From: JAGQZY01 sp964588335
GTDB taxonomy: Bacteria; Bdellovibrionota; Bdellovibrionia; Bdellovibrionales; JAGQZY01
DNA: 64,000 bases
Direction of reading: 5' to 3'
NCBI GenBank assembly: GCA_964588335.1
Contig: CAZPOV010000009.1
Span: 1-64,000, forward strand
Shown here one piece after another: positions 34,611-44,085 of this stretch. A program made the position numbers and the translations under genes. Under the pieces are notes generated by a model. That model was not told where the DNA came from and did not search any database. It saw only the letters and a list, made by a program, of their open reading frames with translations. The first letter of the stretch is position 1. The number at the start of each line of letters is the position of its first letter.

Positions 34611-35246
34611 TTATTGATTGGGGTTTAAGAAATTTTTATTTGGGTTTGGTAAGCTTGGAGTCTCCTCTTTCTGTTGAGGAAGACGACCTGTGAACTCTTG
34701 TGAGCTTCCGCTGGTAGCCGCTTGTGCCACACGGTTTTCTAGAGATTGCTTAACAGTGTCATAGCTTTCAGCCGCTTTATCAACAACAGAGTCCGAAGAG
34801 CTTTTGCTGCTGGAAGTTGAAGGTTGAGCCGATTTCACAATGTATTCTTTAGGGAAGGCGCCCAATTTGGCAAGATAGCTCGAAATACTACCGTTGGCAT
34901 GCTGGATGATCTCTCTAAGAGTAAAAAGAGGAGCGTATTGAGAAGCTTTCTTTTCAGATTCAAAGATGATTTGAGTTAAAGTGGCGGCAGTGATGTCATT
35001 TTTAGTTTTGTTGTCGATGACCATGACTTCTTCGTTAGCGCGAATCATTTTGGCTATGTCGTCAAGAGTGACGTAACAGCTCTGTTGGGTGTCGTAGAGT
35101 TTTCTGTTTTGATATCTCTTAATGATCTTTACTTTTTTGCTGGTGTCTTGGTTTGAGCTAATCAAGGTTTTCCTCCCATTGACTTTGGATGGATCTCCCA
35201 CCCGAAAATGTTGCTGTGTTCGGTCGGAATCTATTCTTGCCGCCAC
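34611..35246 (-). CDS. phaR: PhaR-type polyhydroxyalkanoate synthesis regulator
   Basis: The N-terminal domain KIIKRYQNRKLYDTQQSCYV, followed by TLDDIAKMIRANEEVMVIDN and DITAATLTQIIFESEKK, matches the PHB/PHA accumulation regulator DNA-binding family (PF07879). PhaR normally senses polyhydroxyalkanoate granules and represses phasin genes. The C-terminal third is Ser/Gln/Pro-rich and probably disordered. The start is uncertain because 35 polar residues precede the conserved domain. No phaC or phasin gene lies nearby, so the regulon is unknown. In Bdellovibrio-type bacteria homologues may regulate other functions. Confidence 0.85.
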   Translation of the reverse strand: MAARIDSDRTQQHFRVGDPSKVNGRKTLISSNQDTSKKVKIIKRYQNRKLYDTQQSCYVTLDDIAKMIRANEEVMVIDNKTKNDITAATLTQIIFESEKKASQYAPLFTLREIIQHANGSISSYLAKLGAFPKEYIVKSAQPSTSSSKSSSDSVVDKAAESYDTVKQSLENRVAQAATSGSSQEFTGRLPQQKEETPSLPNPNKNFLNPNQ

Positions 35247-35502
35247 AGCTTGTCAAGGAAGCCACTCGCTGATTACTTAATAATCATCTCAAATAACGCG
35301 CAATTTAATTGTCAACCTAATCATTAGTAATTTCAGTACCTTAAATAAGAACGGGTGTACCGCGGTTTTTCCCCCGACGAGCCCCAAATGCAAACCAAAA
35401 TCAATACCAACGGCTGAGTCTAGTTTACTGGCGCGGGCTTCAAGAGATTCTTCGCTTCCACCGATAGGAAATTAACGAACCAGTAGAACCCGTGGAGTAC
35501 TC

Positions 35503-37338
35503 ATGAGAATAGGAAAAAAAACCCAGTTATTATATGTGTTTACATTGATAGCCGGGTGTTCTCATCTGGGCCTTGAAAGCTCATCGACAAGTCCTTTTAT
35601 CAGCCAGGCCGCGATGGTCAGAAATGAGGCTCCCGAAGAGATGAGGATCCCGGATCAGGAGCCTGACCAGGTCAACGATACCTACATGAATACCAAAGCA
35701 GACTACCATTTTACGATGGCAGAGTCTTACAGCCTACAGGATGATTCAGCGAAAGCCGTGGAAAATTATAAACTGGCGTTGGTCTACGATCAGGACTCTC
35801 CCCAGATCCGGTACCGGTTGGCGCTTGAATACGTCAAACTCGGATTGGTGACCGAAGCCATGACTCAGTGCCAAGAATCCTTGAAGTCCAATCCCCAGCA
35901 TAAAGACTCAGCCCTATTACTGGGTGGTTTGATGTCGGCCATGCACATGTACGACCAGGCTTTGGAACTCTACCAAAAGACTTTAGCCAATTATCCCGAC
36001 GATTTAGAGACCTCTCTATTTATAGGAGCGCTTTACGCTGAGCAGGGGAAATTCCAAAAATCCATCGCCCATTTTAAAAAGATGGTTCGCAATCCAAAGA
36101 TTAAAGACAAATCTCAGCCTTGGTACTACCTAGGTCGAGTTTACAGTTCCAAGCCCAATCCTGAATACGCCAATGCCGAATCCGCTTTTGTAACCAGCTT
36201 GAAAATGGATCCTGAAGCCATCGATGTTGTTATGGCTCTGGGCGCGGTTTACGAAACCTTGAAGCAAGAAGGGAAACTCAAGCGACTCTACTCGAATTTC
36301 CAAGAAGAGCATGGGGCTCACCATGTGATTGCTGAAAGATTGGCTCAGATCTATTTAAATGAAGACAAAATGGACGAAGCCATCGAACAACTGAAAGTCG
36401 TGGAGGCTTACGATACTCGCAATTTAAACATCAGTCTGAAAATTGCTCTTATAATGATTGAGCAAAAGAAGTATCAACCGGCGATTACTAAACTTGAATC
36501 CATTTTACAGCGCTCACCGGACTCCGAAAAGGTTCGCTTTTATTTGGGTGCCCTCTATGAAGAGGTCAAAGACTACCGAGCCGCCATTCAACAATTTGAA
36601 ACGATTAAATTTGGTAGTTCTTATTATGAAGACAGCGTTATGCATGCGTCATACCTTCATAAGCTTATGGGCAATATGGATCGTGCGATCAGCTCAGTTA
36701 AAGAAGGCTTGAAACATAAAAAAGACAGTCCTAAATTTTGGATTCTTCATGCTTCCCTTTTGGATGAAGAGAATAAAGTGGCCGAAGCCCAAACTGTCTT
36801 GTTGAACGCTGTGAAGCTGTTTCCTGAAGATATTCAAATCCACTTTCAATTGGGCTCTGTTTATGACCGATTGGGAGAGAAAGACAAAACCGTTGTCCAC
36901 ATGCAAAAAGTTCTCGGTTTGGATGCCAATCATGTGCAAGCTTTAAACTATCTGGCTTATGTCTACGCCGATGGAACACGTAATCTTAAAGAGGCGGAGC
37001 AACTGGTAAGAAAAGCTTTGAAGCTTCAACCCGGTGATGGATTTATTCTCGATACTTTAGGATGGGTGCTTTTTAAGCAAGACAAAGTCGCTGAAGCGAT
37101 TAAGACCCTTGAGCGTGCTCACAAGAAAGAGAAGGAAGAAGCCATTATCGCTGAACACCTTGGTGATGCTTACTTCCGACACAAGCTGCCTCGCAAAGCG
37201 AAACAAATGTACGAGAAAGCCGCGGAGCTGGAAAAAGACAAGAACAATAAAGAAAAAATTCAGTCAAAAATAATGTCCATCGACAAACGGCTTCAGGCCG
37301 AAAAGTCGAACAAAGGCCGGATGCCGGCCTCGAATTAA
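35503..37338 (+). CDS. TPR-repeat lipoprotein, 611 aa
   Basis: A lipoprotein signal LLYVFTLIAGCS (Cys19) precedes about 14 tetratricopeptide-like units from residue 65 to the end. Examples are MAESYSLQDDSAKAVENYKL, IRYRLALEYVKLGLVTEAMT, GDGFILDTLGWVLFKQDKVA and AEHLGDAYFRHKLPRKAKQM. Such lipoproteins usually scaffold envelope complexes. The C-terminus is lysine-rich. GTGGAG precedes the ATG. It is followed 67 bp later by a LolB-like lipoprotein gene in the same direction. Function beyond protein binding is not visible. Confidence 0.85.
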   Translation: MRIGKKTQLLYVFTLIAGCSHLGLESSSTSPFISQAAMVRNEAPEEMRIPDQEPDQVNDTYMNTKADYHFTMAESYSLQDDSAKAVENYKLALVYDQDSPQIRYRLALEYVKLGLVTEAMTQCQESLKSNPQHKDSALLLGGLMSAMHMYDQALELYQKTLANYPDDLETSLFIGALYAEQGKFQKSIAHFKKMVRNPKIKDKSQPWYYLGRVYSSKPNPEYANAESAFVTSLKMDPEAIDVVMALGAVYETLKQEGKLKRLYSNFQEEHGAHHVIAERLAQIYLNEDKMDEAIEQLKVVEAYDTRNLNISLKIALIMIEQKKYQPAITKLESILQRSPDSEKVRFYLGALYEEVKDYRAAIQQFETIKFGSSYYEDSVMHASYLHKLMGNMDRAISSVKEGLKHKKDSPKFWILHASLLDEENKVAEAQTVLLNAVKLFPEDIQIHFQLGSVYDRLGEKDKTVVHMQKVLGLDANHVQALNYLAYVYADGTRNLKEAEQLVRKALKLQPGDGFILDTLGWVLFKQDKVAEAIKTLERAHKKEKEEAIIAEHLGDAYFRHKLPRKAKQMYEKAAELEKDKNNKEKIQSKIMSIDKRLQAEKSNKGRMPASN

Positions 37339-37405
37339 CACTCAGTGGGCCTTGCTGCACCAACTCGTGCTTGGAATGGGACCTTTTTAGATTTATTGTT
37401 AGTTC

Positions 37406-38014
37406 ATGAAAAAAATCTCTCTTATTTTAACAATTGTAGGGCTCGTTGCGGGCTGTTCGACAACGCCCAGTAGCAGCGGTGAAGTCACCGATGTGGGGAT
37501 TTGGACGGGTAAAGTGCAAATGACCAATAAAACTACCAACCATCGCAAATGGGCCAATGTGACCTGGGCCAGTGATTCTGGAGAGGATCGTATGCGGGTG
37601 GACGTCAGCGCAGTCCTTGATGTGCCGATCGCGACCTTTATCAAAAACTCTGAAGGCTCGCACTTGTGGCTATTCACCGAAGGAAAGTATTATTTCTCCG
37701 ATGATGGAGAAAAGCTCTTCAAACACTTAACAAAACTTTCAGTGAACCCAAAAATTTTTTATAACTTGTTGGGACATCCCAAATCACCTGGAACTGAATG
37801 GCGGTGCCGCACCGAACAGGAACTTTTTCGGTGTCAGTCAGCGGCTGATAAAACGCAATTTTCTGTTAAAACCGGCGAACCCAATCGGCGAGTTATAGAC
37901 ATGGAAAAGGGGACCAAAGCCTTGCGGGTGCGCCTCTCCCGGTCTAAGGTCCAGGTACAAGATAAACTTTTTAAAAAGTTGCCAACGTCTCAATTCAAAA
38001 CATTTCGTTTATAG
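37406..38014 (+). CDS. LolB-like lipoprotein, 202 aa
   Basis: A signal ending in LVAGC gives lipidated Cys17. The mature domain is beta-rich (WTGKVQMTNKTTNHRKWANV, then MRVDVSAVLDVPIATFIKNS and HLWLFTEGKYYFSDDGEKLF). It has the layout of an incomplete beta-barrel, resembling LolB, LppX or DUF4292 folds, which bind acyl chains of lipoproteins. The similarity is by pattern and fold impression. It follows the TPR lipoprotein gene by 67 bp and may be co-expressed with it. Confidence 0.6.
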   Translation: MKKISLILTIVGLVAGCSTTPSSSGEVTDVGIWTGKVQMTNKTTNHRKWANVTWASDSGEDRMRVDVSAVLDVPIATFIKNSEGSHLWLFTEGKYYFSDDGEKLFKHLTKLSVNPKIFYNLLGHPKSPGTEWRCRTEQELFRCQSAADKTQFSVKTGEPNRRVIDMEKGTKALRVRLSRSKVQVQDKLFKKLPTSQFKTFRL

Positions 38015-38090
38015 ATTTCTCTTTTTAGTTTTATCAGTGTCTTACAATGAGGAGCTTAATATACAAGCTCCTTAAATGACTCGGTAATTG

Positions 38091-38119
38091 TTGTTTGAAT
38101 CCATTTAATTCGGCATAAT
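38091..38119 (+). promoter_or_regulatory. Promoter of the prkA operon
   Basis: TTGTTT (38091-38096) and CATAAT (38114-38119) are spaced by 17 bases and lie about 30 bp upstream of the ATG at 38150. A perfect AGGAGCTT/AAGCTCCT inverted repeat (38050-38057 with 38065-38072) lies just upstream. It could be an operator or an incomplete terminator. Confidence 0.6.
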
Positions 38120-38149
38120 GGACGTAGGGAAAACCCAAGGAGATAATCG

Positions 38150-40231
38150 ATGGATAATAATTCAAATTTTTCACTCAAAGATATGCTTAATGACTGGGGC
38201 GAAGAATCGAAATTCGCGGAAAGAAATTGGGTTGGAAATTTTGATGACTATATTCAACTCGTAAAAGAAAACCCGCGAGTCACGCGTAATTCATTTCAAA
38301 GAATGTATGACATGATTATGGGTTACGGTACCGAAGAGTATATCGATTGTAAGAAGAAAATTGTTCGTTATAAATTTTTTGATGATGCTGAAAACGGCGG
38401 ACAAGATGGAGTTTTTGGTCTTGATATCTCTTTGATGAAGTTAGTGAATGTTTTACGTTCAGCCGCTTTAGGTTATGGAACTGAAAAGCGAGTGATACTT
38501 CTCCACGGTCCAGTTGGAAGTGCAAAATCGACCATCTGCCGACGTTTAAAAAAAGGTTTAGAGCTGTATTCAAAGAAACCAGAAGGCGCGTTGTACACTT
38601 TTGAGTGGGTCGATCCGGATGGAGTGCTCGATGGATTGTTGGGTAAAGAAGTGAAAGCTTTCCCCAGTCCAATGCATGAAGAGCCTCTGTTATTGATCCC
38701 AAAAGAATTGCGCGGCAAATTCGAAGACACTTTAAACAAAGGAGCTCAAGATGAGTTCCGTGTGAAAATTGAAGGTGATTTGTCGCCTCCGTCTCGGTTT
38801 ATTTTTAAAAACCTTATGGAAAAATATGGCGGCGAGCTCGACAAGGTCTTGGCTCACGTACGAGTGAAAAGAATGGTGTTAAGTGAAGCCGATCGAGTCG
38901 GTATTGGAACCTTCCAACCGAAGGATGAAAAGAACCAAGACAGTACCGAGCTGACCGGTGACATCAACTATCGAAAAATTGCCGAGTATGGATCGGAGTC
39001 TGATCCACGTGCCTTTAACTTTGATGGTGAATTTAACGTCGCCAATCGTGGGATGATCGAGTTTGTTGAGGTTTTAAAACTGGATGTGGCTTTCTTGTAC
39101 GATCTTTTGGGAGCCTCGCAAGAACACATGGTGAAGCCTAAGAAATTTGCACAGACCTATATTGATGAAGTGATTATTGGGCACACCAACGAGCCTGAGT
39201 ACCGGCGCTTGCAAAACAACGAATTTATGGAAGCTTTGCGAGATCGTACCGTCAAAATTGATATTCCGTATATCACGAAGCTTGATGAGGAAATTAAAAT
39301 CTACGAAAAGGATTTTAATAAAAAGAAAATTCGCGGAGTCAGCATTGCGCCTCATACCACAAAGGTGGCAGCAATGTGGTCTATCCTCACGCGATTAGAG
39401 AAGCCGAAGAAGGCCAATCTGACTCGTTTGCAAAAAATGAAGCTGTACAATGGTAAAACCTTGCCGAATTATACTGAGGACAACATTAAGGAACTTCGCA
39501 AAGAAACAACTCGTGAAGGACTTGATGGAGTGTCGCCTCGTTATATTCAGGACAAGATTTCTAATGCCCTGATCAGTGCTCAACAAAATCGTGGTTCGGT
39601 GAATCCTTTTATGGTTCTTAACGAATTGGAATCCGGTATGAAGCACCATTCTTTGCTTTCAAATGAAGATAAAAAGTCAGAATACAAAGAGTTAATCGAT
39701 GTGGTTCGTAAAGAGTACGAAGAAATCATCAAATCTGAGGTTCAAAGAGCCATTAGTGCTGATGAAAGTTCACTGTCTCGCTTGTGCTCAAACTACATTG
39801 ATAATGTAAAGGCTTACACTCAAAAAGAGAAGGTCCGTAATCCCTTTACCGGTCAAGATGAAGAGCCGAACGAGCGTCTAATGAGATCCATTGAAACCAA
39901 GATTGATATTCCTGAGTCGAGAAAAGACGATTTTCGCCGAGAGATCATGAACTATATTGGAGCTCTATCGCTTGAGGGTAAGGCTTTTGACTATCGAATG
40001 AATGAAAGATTGCATAAGGCTCTTGAACTTAAACTTTTTGAAGACCAAAAAGACAGTATCAAGCTGACTTCGCTTGTCACTTCTGAGGCTGACAAAGCCA
40101 CCCAAGAGAAGATTGATATTGTGAAGGCTCGTTTGATTAAGGATTTCGGCTACGATGAGATTTCGGCCACGGATGTTCTTCAGTATGTTGCAAGTATCTT
40201 TGCGCGTGGAGATGTTAAGGAAAGTCAATAG
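38150..40231 (+). CDS. prkA: PrkA-family serine protein kinase (AAA+ plus kinase domain)
   Basis: This 693-residue protein has the PrkA AAA+ domain with Walker A GPVGSAKS at residues 120-127. The family block EEPLLLIPKELRGKFEDTLN and KRMVLSEADRVGIGTFQPKD follow. A PrkA-specific C-terminal domain (EIMNYIGALSLEGKAFDYRM and after) ends it. In E. coli YeaG and Bacillus PrkA it acts in stress and stationary-phase responses. AAGGAGA precedes the ATG. It is followed at once by yeaH and spoVR genes, the established trio. Confidence 0.96.
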   Translation: MDNNSNFSLKDMLNDWGEESKFAERNWVGNFDDYIQLVKENPRVTRNSFQRMYDMIMGYGTEEYIDCKKKIVRYKFFDDAENGGQDGVFGLDISLMKLVNVLRSAALGYGTEKRVILLHGPVGSAKSTICRRLKKGLELYSKKPEGALYTFEWVDPDGVLDGLLGKEVKAFPSPMHEEPLLLIPKELRGKFEDTLNKGAQDEFRVKIEGDLSPPSRFIFKNLMEKYGGELDKVLAHVRVKRMVLSEADRVGIGTFQPKDEKNQDSTELTGDINYRKIAEYGSESDPRAFNFDGEFNVANRGMIEFVEVLKLDVAFLYDLLGASQEHMVKPKKFAQTYIDEVIIGHTNEPEYRRLQNNEFMEALRDRTVKIDIPYITKLDEEIKIYEKDFNKKKIRGVSIAPHTTKVAAMWSILTRLEKPKKANLTRLQKMKLYNGKTLPNYTEDNIKELRKETTREGLDGVSPRYIQDKISNALISAQQNRGSVNPFMVLNELESGMKHHSLLSNEDKKSEYKELIDVVRKEYEEIIKSEVQRAISADESSLSRLCSNYIDNVKAYTQKEKVRNPFTGQDEEPNERLMRSIETKIDIPESRKDDFRREIMNYIGALSLEGKAFDYRMNERLHKALELKLFEDQKDSIKLTSLVTSEADKATQEKIDIVKARLIKDFGYDEISATDVLQYVASIFARGDVKESQ

Positions 40232-40237
40232 GAAGCG

Positions 40238-41341
40238 ATGTCTATAAGAAAGGATCAAAACCGATTTAGAGATATTGTTCGTGGCAAAATCAAAGAGAAC
40301 TTTAAGGATTACGTCACTCACGGTGAAATGATAGGGAAGCGGGAAAACGACTATGTCAAAATCCCGGTTCCTTACATTGATATTCCCAGATTTAAATACG
40401 GTCCAAAACAAAAGGGCGGAGTCGGTCAAGGCGAGGGAAAGCCCGGAGATCCAGTTGGTGGTAAAGGCAAAGAGAAAAAGCCAGGTCAGGGAAAAGCTGG
40501 TAACGAAGCTGGAGAACACCAGGTTGAAGTGGACATCACTTTTGAAGAACTTGCAGAAATTCTAGGCGAAGAATTAGAGTTGCCACGCATTGAGCCAAAG
40601 GGTTCAAAAATCGCTGCTGATAAAAATCGCTATTCCGGATTGGCGCCGGTGGGTCCGGAAGGGCTGCGACACTTTAAATCGTCTTATAAAAGAGCATTAA
40701 AAAGATATATCGCCAGTGGAATTTATGATCCGGACGATCCGGTGATTATACCCATACGTGGCGACTATCGTTACCGATCCACCAAGTTAACGACCAAGCC
40801 GCAAGCTAACGCGGTTGTCATCTACATTATGGACGTGTCAGGGTCGATGGGTAACGAACAGAAAGAAATCGTGCGGTTGGAAAGCTTCTGGATCAACGCT
40901 TGGTTGAAAAAACATTATAAAGGCTTAGAAACACGGTTTATTATTCATGATGCTACGGCTCGTGAGGTGGATGAAGACACTTTTTTTAGAACCTCGGAGT
41001 CCGGTGGAACTTTGATCAGTTCGGCCTATAAACTTTGTCGCGAAATCATTCATCGAGATTACCCACCCAATGAATGGAATATCTATCCTTTCCATTTCAG
41101 CGATGGTGATAATTGGTCTGGTGATGACACCCGCCTGTGCATGAAAATTCTAAAAGAAAACCTGATTCCTTACTGTAATTTTTTTGGTTACGGGCAAGTT
41201 GAAAGCAAGTATGGGAGTGGCCAGTTCTTTAAAGACCTTGAAAAAGAATTTCCCAGTGAAGACAAAATGGTCATGAGCAAAATTAAAAACAAAGACGCTA
41301 TTCTAACCTCGATCAAAGAATTTTTAGGGAAAGGTCGTTAA
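40238..41341 (+). CDS. YeaH/YhbH family protein (DUF444)
   Basis: This 367-residue protein has a basic N-terminus (SIRKDQNRFRDIVRGKIKEN), a long Gly/Lys/Gln-rich linker (about residues 58-88), and a von Willebrand A-like domain with a MIDAS-type VVIYIMDVSGSMGNEQKE and a later GGTLISSAYKLC. This is the DUF444 pattern of YeaH and YhbH, always found with PrkA-type kinases. It starts 7 bp after prkA and overlaps the spoVR ATG by one base, so the three are co-translated. Confidence 0.94.
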   Translation: MSIRKDQNRFRDIVRGKIKENFKDYVTHGEMIGKRENDYVKIPVPYIDIPRFKYGPKQKGGVGQGEGKPGDPVGGKGKEKKPGQGKAGNEAGEHQVEVDITFEELAEILGEELELPRIEPKGSKIAADKNRYSGLAPVGPEGLRHFKSSYKRALKRYIASGIYDPDDPVIIPIRGDYRYRSTKLTTKPQANAVVIYIMDVSGSMGNEQKEIVRLESFWINAWLKKHYKGLETRFIIHDATAREVDEDTFFRTSESGGTLISSAYKLCREIIHRDYPPNEWNIYPFHFSDGDNWSGDDTRLCMKILKENLIPYCNFFGYGQVESKYGSGQFFKDLEKEFPSEDKMVMSKIKNKDAILTSIKEFLGKGR

Positions 41342-42837
41342 TGGGTAAGTTACCACCAGAATTAGAAGAAGAGAGAAAAAGAATCTGGGACTTGGCCTGC
41401 GCTGTCGGTCTGGATTGTTATGAAACTATTTTTGAAATGGTGACATACGATCAAATGAACCAGTTCGCCTCTTATGGTGGTTTTCCGGTGCGTTACCCGC
41501 ATTGGAAATTTGGCATGGAGTACGACAAGCTCTCTAAATCCTATGAATACGGACTCTCGAAAATCTACGAAATGGTGATCAACAATGACCCCTGCTATGC
41601 GTACTTGATGGAGGGCAACCGAACGGTTGATCAAAAATTAGTAATGGCCCATGTTTACGGGCATTGTGACTTTTTTAAGAATAACAAGTGGTTCGAGCCA
41701 ACCGATCGAAAAATGATGGATACTATGGCCAACCATGCGACACGCATTCGGCGCTACATGGATCGCTATGGTGTTGACGAAGTGGAATCCTTTATCGATG
41801 TTTGCCTGAGTATTGAAAATTTGATTGATCGTCATGCTCCCTATCGCCCTCAAAGCCGCGACCAGAAAAAAGACAAACAAGACGAAACGCGCAAGGCTCT
41901 TTTAAAGTTCGATCGTGAATATATGGATGAGTACGTCAACCCCGAACATCGTCGTCAATTTGAAGAGAAGCAAGAAGATGACCCAATGGCAAAAATTCCA
42001 GAAAAGCCCGAGCGAGATGTATTATTGTTCTTAATGCAACATGCGCCACTGAAGCACTGGCAACAAGATATTCTGTCGATTATTCGTAACGAATCCTATT
42101 ATTTTGCGCCTCAGGGGATGACAAAAATCATGAATGAGGGCTGGGCCTCTTACTGGCATTCAAAGCTCATGACCGAATCGATTATGAATGATTCCGAGGT
42201 TATTGATTACGCCGATGCCTGTGCCGGAACCCTGGCGATGTCGCCGACGGGGTTCAATCCCTATAAAGTGGGTATTGAGTTGTTTCGAGATATTGAAGAT
42301 CGCTGGAATAAGGGTCGCTTTGGAAAAGAGTGGTCAGAATGCCAAGACATTGCCCAAAAGAAGGCTTGGGACACCCATGCCGGTCTTGGCCGCGAAAAGA
42401 TTTTTGAGGTTCGACGGGATTACAATGATGTAACCTTCATCGACGAGTTTTTGACTGAGGATTTTTGCGTTCGCAATAAAATGTTTGTCTATAAATATAA
42501 CCAACGTTCTGGCCGTTACGAAATGGACACGCGCCAGTTTCCGGCTGTCAAAGCTCAGTTGCTGTTTCAGTTAACTAACTTTGGGCAACCTATTATTAAT
42601 GTTGAAAATGCGAACTTCAATAACCGAGGCGAGCTACTGTTAACTCATCTCTATGAAGGCGTCGAGATTCAATACAATTACGCCCAAGAAACTCTAAAGA
42701 ATTTGTGCGCTCTGTGGCGTCGTCCGGTGAACCTAGTGACGGTCATCGATGAGAAGCCGAAGATTCTTCAGCATGATGGCAAAGAGCTAAAAGTTGTGGA
42801 TGTTCTCTCGGAGTCAAAAAAAGAAGAGACTGGATAA
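41341..42837 (+). CDS. SpoVR-family protein
   Basis: This 498-residue protein matches the SpoVR/YcgB family: FEMVTYDQMNQFASYGGFPV and RYPHWKFGMEYDKLSKSYEYGLSKIYEMVI at the start, then PDRDVLLFLM-like, ILSIIRNESYYFAPQGMTKI and MNEGWASYWHSKLM. The C-terminus ends in DVLSESKKEE. In Bacillus SpoVR is a spore-cortex protein, but here it belongs with PrkA and YeaH as in many non-sporulating bacteria, so a stress role is inferred. No sporulation genes are visible. Confidence 0.95.
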   Translation: MGKLPPELEEERKRIWDLACAVGLDCYETIFEMVTYDQMNQFASYGGFPVRYPHWKFGMEYDKLSKSYEYGLSKIYEMVINNDPCYAYLMEGNRTVDQKLVMAHVYGHCDFFKNNKWFEPTDRKMMDTMANHATRIRRYMDRYGVDEVESFIDVCLSIENLIDRHAPYRPQSRDQKKDKQDETRKALLKFDREYMDEYVNPEHRRQFEEKQEDDPMAKIPEKPERDVLLFLMQHAPLKHWQQDILSIIRNESYYFAPQGMTKIMNEGWASYWHSKLMTESIMNDSEVIDYADACAGTLAMSPTGFNPYKVGIELFRDIEDRWNKGRFGKEWSECQDIAQKKAWDTHAGLGREKIFEVRRDYNDVTFIDEFLTEDFCVRNKMFVYKYNQRSGRYEMDTRQFPAVKAQLLFQLTNFGQPIINVENANFNNRGELLLTHLYEGVEIQYNYAQETLKNLCALWRRPVNLVTVIDEKPKILQHDGKELKVVDVLSESKKEETG

Positions 42838-43004
42838 GTTCTTTTAATTGGTCCTATAAAACGTATGGAATTGAGACGTTGATCTTTTTCGCAGCTGCAT
42901 AGTTTATAGTGTGACATCTGTACTAAAACTTCTTCTGCGAAGCCTCATCCCACTTCAGTTTTGATTGTAATCAATAAATCCTGAAATGATACAAACCATT
43001 GGCT

Positions 43005-43021
43005 CTGGCATGTGTTTTGCT
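43005..43021 (+). promoter_or_regulatory. Sigma-54 promoter of the first FQNCG lipoprotein
   Basis: CTGGCATGTGTTTTGCT matches the -24/-12 consensus YTGGCACGRNNNTTGCW at all but two of the specified positions. The invariant GG and GC are correctly spaced. It lies 27 bp upstream of the ATG at 43048. A perfect TTGATTGTAATCAA inverted repeat lies further upstream at 42961-42974. Confidence 0.75.
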
Positions 43022-43047
43022 TTGAATAGAGGTAGAGAGAGGGCATT

Positions 43048-43857
43048 ATGCATTATAGAAAGAGACTAAATTTGTTTTTAGTTTTGGGGGCAACACTACT
43101 CGCCTTTCAAAACTGTGGGAACGACGCTAGCTTCAATCGAGACCAAGCCACTCAGAGTGCGGATATCAATAATAGCAGTGGAACTGAAAACTCAGATGAA
43201 ACTCTTGATGTTAACGATAGACTCGCCACCGGAAACGCCGAGAGGGATCTTGATGTTATTGCGGACGCATGTGATCGGTTGCCAATTCAAAGAGCTGTCG
43301 TCAATATTCAATTTCCAAAGCCTGACCTCACATGCGAGTGGGAAGCCAATGGCAATCTCGCCCCTTTGAACAACTTTTTCCAAGCTCGCATTGAGCAACC
43401 GCGAACCATGGGCCTGCCAAGGGGAGCAGTCATTTGCGATGCTCAGTTTACTTTCTCACAACAGGATTTTCTTTACGATGATCATTTTCTATTACTATTC
43501 AACGACACCGTTATTGCCTCGTCTTATGATTTCTCATACAGACTGGAGAAAGGAAACTTTGGTCTTCTAAAATATGACTGGGGAAGAATGGCCGGAATGG
43601 ATTGGCTAAAAAATAAAGAGCAAATCTTCTGTCCTGATATTCCTGGTGGTCAGTCGATGTGTTCTTTCCCTGGGCATGACCAGCAAGGAGTCATTGACTT
43701 AAACTATGAACCTTCATTCATTCAAGCCATTATGTCTCAAGGGGTCCCATCGAATCATAGTTTCACGATGGTTTCTATTGGTGATAACGATGAAGAGGAC
43801 TGCGAACACTCTGATGTTGAGTTTGATGTGTCTGTCAATTACGTGGTTGTGCAATAA
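43048..43857 (+). CDS. FQNCG-type lipoprotein, 269 aa (first of a tandem pair)
   Basis: The signal LNLFLVLGATLLAFQNCGND ends in a Cys in an FQNC context, which recurs in Bdellovibrio-type exported proteins. The mature region begins with Ser/Asn/Asp-rich residues. A conserved domain shared with the next gene follows, with blocks VNIQFPKP, FQARIEQ, GLPRGAVICDAQFTFS, YDWGRMAG, CSFPGHDQQGVIDL and EDCEHSDVEFDVSVNYV. Several cysteines (about seven after lipidation) are shared with its relative and may form disulfides. Acidic motifs near the end (GDNDEEDCEHSD) might bind calcium. Binding role is inferred, and the family is not recognised. Confidence 0.85.
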   Translation: MHYRKRLNLFLVLGATLLAFQNCGNDASFNRDQATQSADINNSSGTENSDETLDVNDRLATGNAERDLDVIADACDRLPIQRAVVNIQFPKPDLTCEWEANGNLAPLNNFFQARIEQPRTMGLPRGAVICDAQFTFSQQDFLYDDHFLLLFNDTVIASSYDFSYRLEKGNFGLLKYDWGRMAGMDWLKNKEQIFCPDIPGGQSMCSFPGHDQQGVIDLNYEPSFIQAIMSQGVPSNHSFTMVSIGDNDEEDCEHSDVEFDVSVNYVVVQ

Positions 43858-44043
43858 ACTCTGAAGGAGAAGTCCTTTATTTGTTCCTTAAAGCCGTTTG
43901 CATCGAATTGAAACGCCGATATTGTTTGCAAAGGCATGTAAAGTCGACAGCGTCCAGTCACTCCATTTTTCTTAATTGTTAAATAGAACAAATGGTTCCT
44001 ATTTCAGCAAAACTTTCTCAAATTGGTTCTCTAACAGTGTTGT

Positions 44044-44060
44044 TGGTATGGCGTTTGCTT
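44044..44060 (+). promoter_or_regulatory. Sigma-54 promoter of the second FQNCG lipoprotein
   Basis: TTGGTATGGCGTTTGCT fits YTGGCACGRNNNTTGCW at all but two specified positions, with GG and GC in the right places. It lies 26 bp upstream of the ATG at 44086, matching the arrangement of the first paralogue. An imperfect AATAGAAC/GTTCCTATT inverted repeat lies further upstream near 43982-44002. Confidence 0.7.
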
Positions 44061-44085
44061 TATCATTAGGTTGAGAGAAGGGTTT

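Noticed and set aside
42961..42974. TTGATTGTAATCAA palindrome as an enhancer for the first sigma-54 promoter
   Set aside because: It lies only about 30 bp upstream of the -24 element, closer than typical enhancer sites, and no equivalent palindrome precedes the second paralogue.
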